The notes beneath the pieces are model-generated. The model saw only the letters and a list, made by a program, of their open reading frames with translations. It did not search any database and was not told the DNA's origin. Shown here one piece after another: positions 4,247-6,065 of a stretch of DNA of 6,065 nucleotides (positions are counted from its first letter, which is position 1; each line of letters starts with the position of its first letter). A program made the position numbers and the translations under genes. Source of the DNA: Desulfobacteraceae bacterium (GTDB lineage Bacteria; Desulfobacterota; DSM-4660; Desulfatiglandales; Desulfatiglandaceae); assembly GCA_030632525.1 (NCBI GenBank), contig DAOVUP010000112.1:1-6065 (forward strand). Reading direction: 5' to 3'.

Positions 4247-5611
4247 ATGGCGAGGACAATTTTAGTCGTTGATGATGAAAAGAGTATTCTTCGATCCCTG
4301 GAAGGTATTCTTTCGGATGAAGGGTTCGAGGTTCTCAGTGCAGAAAGCGGGGTTGAGGCATTAGAGAGGATCAAGGAATCGACCCCTGATCTGGTCCTCC
4401 TGGATATCTGGATGCAGGGCCTTGACGGTATTGAAACCCTTGAAGAGATCAAAAAAGGATATCCCAATCTTCAAGTGATCATGATGTCGGGACATGGCAA
4501 TATAGAGACCGCGGTTAAGGCTACCAAAATAGGGGCATACGATTTTGTGGAAAAGCCTCTTTCGTTAGAAAAGCTTCTCCTATCCATCAATAACGCCCTT
4601 GAATATTATAGGTTAGAGGAGGAAATAAACCTTCTCAAGGAAAAGGATAAGAACAGGTATAATATTATCGGAGACAGTAAGGCAATTATCGAATTAAAGG
4701 AGCAGATCAAAATTGTGGCTCCTACCAATGCATGGATTCTTGTTTCAGGGGAAAACGGGACCGGCAAAGAGCTTGTTGCCCACACCATTCACCTGTTGAG
4801 CCGGCGCAGTCATAAACCTATGGTTGAGGTTAACTGTGCTGCAATACCAGAGGATCTCATAGAGAGTGAACTCTTTGGGCATGAAAAAGGGGCATTTACC
4901 GGGGCGTCTACCATGAGAAAGGGGAAATTTGATTCCGCTCATGAGGGGACCATTTTTTTGGATGAAATTGGGGATATGAGCTTGAAGGCTCAATCAAAGA
5001 CCCTCAGAATCTTGCAGGAGCAGAAATTTGAGAGAGTAGGGGGAACAAAGACCATTAAGGTGGACGTCAGGGTGATTGCAGCAACAAACAAGGATTTGGA
5101 GGCAGAAATAGAGAAAGGAAGATTCAGGGAAGATCTGTATTTCCGTCTGAACGTGATACCGATGAGGGTGCCGTCTCTCAAAAATCGTATTGAAGACATC
5201 CCCAGACTGGTTAATGAGTTTGTGTCGGAATTTTCACTCAGTACAAACATAGAGGCAAAAGAGGTATCTGGAGATGCCATTGCAACTCTGCAAAAATATG
5301 ACTGGCCAGGGAACGTGAGGGAACTGAAGAACCTGATTGAAAGACTTATGATTATGGTGCCTGGCAGGGTAATCCGAAACGAGGATATTCCGGTGCCTTT
5401 CAATCGTACTTCCGATGTCAGGACAAATCTTGAATCTACTTTCGTGTCAGGTTCGCTGAAAGAGGCAAAAGGCGAATTCGAAAAGGCGTTTATTGAGGCC
5501 AAGTTGAGGGAGTTCAACGGGAACATCTCACAGACATCCGAGGCCATTGGTATCGAAAGGAGTAACCTTCATAAAAAGATAAAGGGTTATAAACTGGATA
5601 AGATCAAGTGA
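4247..5611 (+). CDS. Sigma-54-dependent response regulator, NtrC/NtrX type
   Basis: This 454-residue cytoplasmic transcription activator has three domains. The receiver domain (1-118) has the acidic pair D9-D10, phosphoacceptor D53 (LVLLDIW), S81 and K103 (the EKP turn). A helical linker (119-138, ALEYYRLEEEINLLKEKDK) leads to a sigma-54 AAA+ domain (about 139-370) with Walker A GENGTGKE (168-175), the sigma-54 contact loop GAFTGA (215-220), Walker B TIFLDEIGDM (235-244, D239-E240), FREDLYFRL (293-301) with arginine-finger candidates R294 and R300, and WPGNVREL (353-360). A Fis-type helix-turn-helix ends the protein (about 418-450, NGNISQTSEAIGIERSNLHKKIK), a form often seen in NtrX. All catalytic residues are present. 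It starts 16 bases after lpxB, so the two are probably co-transcribed. No sensor kinase gene is in the window, and the next gene is convergent. The target genes cannot be inferred, and no clear -24/-12 promoter was seen in the gaps. Confidence 0.95.
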   Translation: MARTILVVDDEKSILRSLEGILSDEGFEVLSAESGVEALERIKESTPDLVLLDIWMQGLDGIETLEEIKKGYPNLQVIMMSGHGNIETAVKATKIGAYDFVEKPLSLEKLLLSINNALEYYRLEEEINLLKEKDKNRYNIIGDSKAIIELKEQIKIVAPTNAWILVSGENGTGKELVAHTIHLLSRRSHKPMVEVNCAAIPEDLIESELFGHEKGAFTGASTMRKGKFDSAHEGTIFLDEIGDMSLKAQSKTLRILQEQKFERVGGTKTIKVDVRVIAATNKDLEAEIEKGRFREDLYFRLNVIPMRVPSLKNRIEDIPRLVNEFVSEFSLSTNIEAKEVSGDAIATLQKYDWPGNVRELKNLIERLMIMVPGRVIRNEDIPVPFNRTSDVRTNLESTFVSGSLKEAKGEFEKAFIEAKLREFNGNISQTSEAIGIERSNLHKKIKGYKLDKIK

Positions 5612-6065
5612 ATATCCCTGCAATATACCTCAAGGCGAGAGCCATAAGAATTAAAGCGAGTGTCATTTTTATCGCCTTTGCAGGCACATATTTCTGTGCT
5701 CTCGCGCCTAAGTACATTCCTAAAAAACCGCCCACTCCGAAAAGAGCGCCCAGAACCCAGTCAGGGGCTATTGCCAATCCAGTGTCTGCGTAGACCGGGG
5801 CTATAATAGTGTAAAATATTACTCCCGCAATTGATGTTATGAATGTGCCTAATAGCGCCGCGCCAGCTATGGTATACACAGGGAGCCCAAAGACGGTTAT
5901 CAAGAATGGGGCTATGATTGCGCCCCCGCCTATGCCATAGGTCCCACCGATCATCCCAACCAGAAAGGTGAGCGCAAAGAGGCCTGCTGTGTTAAAGGAA
6001 AATGTTTCACCGTAGAACTCATAGGAATACCGGGTAAGGGAAAAACTGATGGTCTTGATGGCTGC
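5604..6065 (-). CDS. TauE/SafE-family membrane permease, C-terminal part (5' end outside window)
   Basis: The - strand frame is open from the window edge to the TGA at 5604-5606, giving 153 C-terminal residues; the N-terminal half lies beyond 6065. An internal ATG at 5954 would give 116 residues, but the open upstream codons encode a plausible loop and membrane segment (EFYGETFSFNTAGLFALTFLVG), so that ATG is not the start. The family hallmark GGTYGIGGGAIIAPFL begins the second half-repeat, followed by hydrophobic segments around AALLGTFITSIAGVIFYTII, WVLGALFGVGGFLGMYLGARA and MTLALILMALALRYIAGIF, consistent with about four membrane helices and a very short tail. The family (DUF81) is linked to export or import of sulfite, sulfonates or organosulfur compounds; the substrate here cannot be read. 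It converges on the response regulator, overlapping by 8 bp, and is probably unrelated to lipid A. Confidence 0.88.
   Translation of the reverse strand, partial: AAIKTISFSLTRYSYEFYGETFSFNTAGLFALTFLVGMIGGTYGIGGGAIIAPFLITVFGLPVYTIAGAALLGTFITSIAGVIFYTIIAPVYADTGLAIAPDWVLGALFGVGGFLGMYLGARAQKYVPAKAIKMTLALILMALALRYIAGIFT

Noticed and set aside
4990..5547. 185-codon open frame on the - strand opposite the response regulator
   Set aside because: It is antisense to a clearly conserved AAA+/Fis protein, has no recognisable domain and a composition typical of a shadow frame.
5608..5793. 61-codon + strand frame opposite the permease
   Set aside because: It mirrors the TauE/SafE C-terminus, has no ribosome site and looks like a reverse-frame shadow.
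5604..5954. Permease as a complete 116-residue gene starting at the internal ATG
   Set aside because: The frame stays open to the window edge and encodes further plausible permease sequence, so the gene is cut by the window.

Overview
The window reads as a chromosomal piece of a Gram-negative, LPS-making bacterium, most likely a Desulfobacterota (former Deltaproteobacteria) member. This is inferred from protein style: the LpxA segment with KLYGINQKGL and SKRGI near the C-terminus, the use of LpxI instead of LpxH, a Gfo/Idh/MocA oxidoreductase between lpxI and lpxB, a sigma-54 activator after lpxB, and a TauE/SafE permease with the GIYGIGGG-type motif. No rRNA or other phylogenetic marker is present, so the placement is a judgement from memory.

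Layout: positions 6-4230 hold a lipid A biosynthesis cluster on the + strand: lpxA (6-791), lpxI (908-1729), a Gfo/Idh/MocA-family dehydrogenase (1914-2885) and lpxB (2986-4230). LpxA adds the first acyl chain to UDP-GlcNAc or an amino analogue, LpxI cleaves UDP-2,3-diacylglucosamine to lipid X plus UMP, and LpxB joins the two to make the disaccharide. The dehydrogenase may modify the sugar nucleotide before LpxA, as GnnA does in Acidithiobacillus, but no GnnB aminotransferase is in the window. Sixteen bases after lpxB comes an NtrC/NtrX-type sigma-54 response regulator (4247-5611). A TauE/SafE-family membrane permease converges from the - strand (5604-6065, running off the window) and overlaps the regulator by 8 bp at the stop codons.

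The most unusual part is a set of short degenerate tandem arrays confined to the lpxA-lpxB stretch. Every one of its three junctions holds arrays of 7-, 8- or 9-base units: (G[A/T]TGATT)n at the lpxA stop, ACTTTAGGC arrays just before lpxI and before the dehydrogenase, AACGTCC-like heptads between those two genes, and TAGTTGAG octamers in inverted orientation around the lpxB start. One AAAGTCC heptad array with an internal hairpin lies in frame inside lpxB, where it encodes the linker between the two halves of the enzyme. The lpxB-regulator and regulator-permease junctions have none.

I see no RNA genes, CRISPR array, transposase, or any non-coding stretch longer than 300 bases. I do not see a whole undescribed system. 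The points worth following are the repeats that rewrite gene ends and an lpxB linker, and the unassigned dehydrogenase in the lipid A operon.
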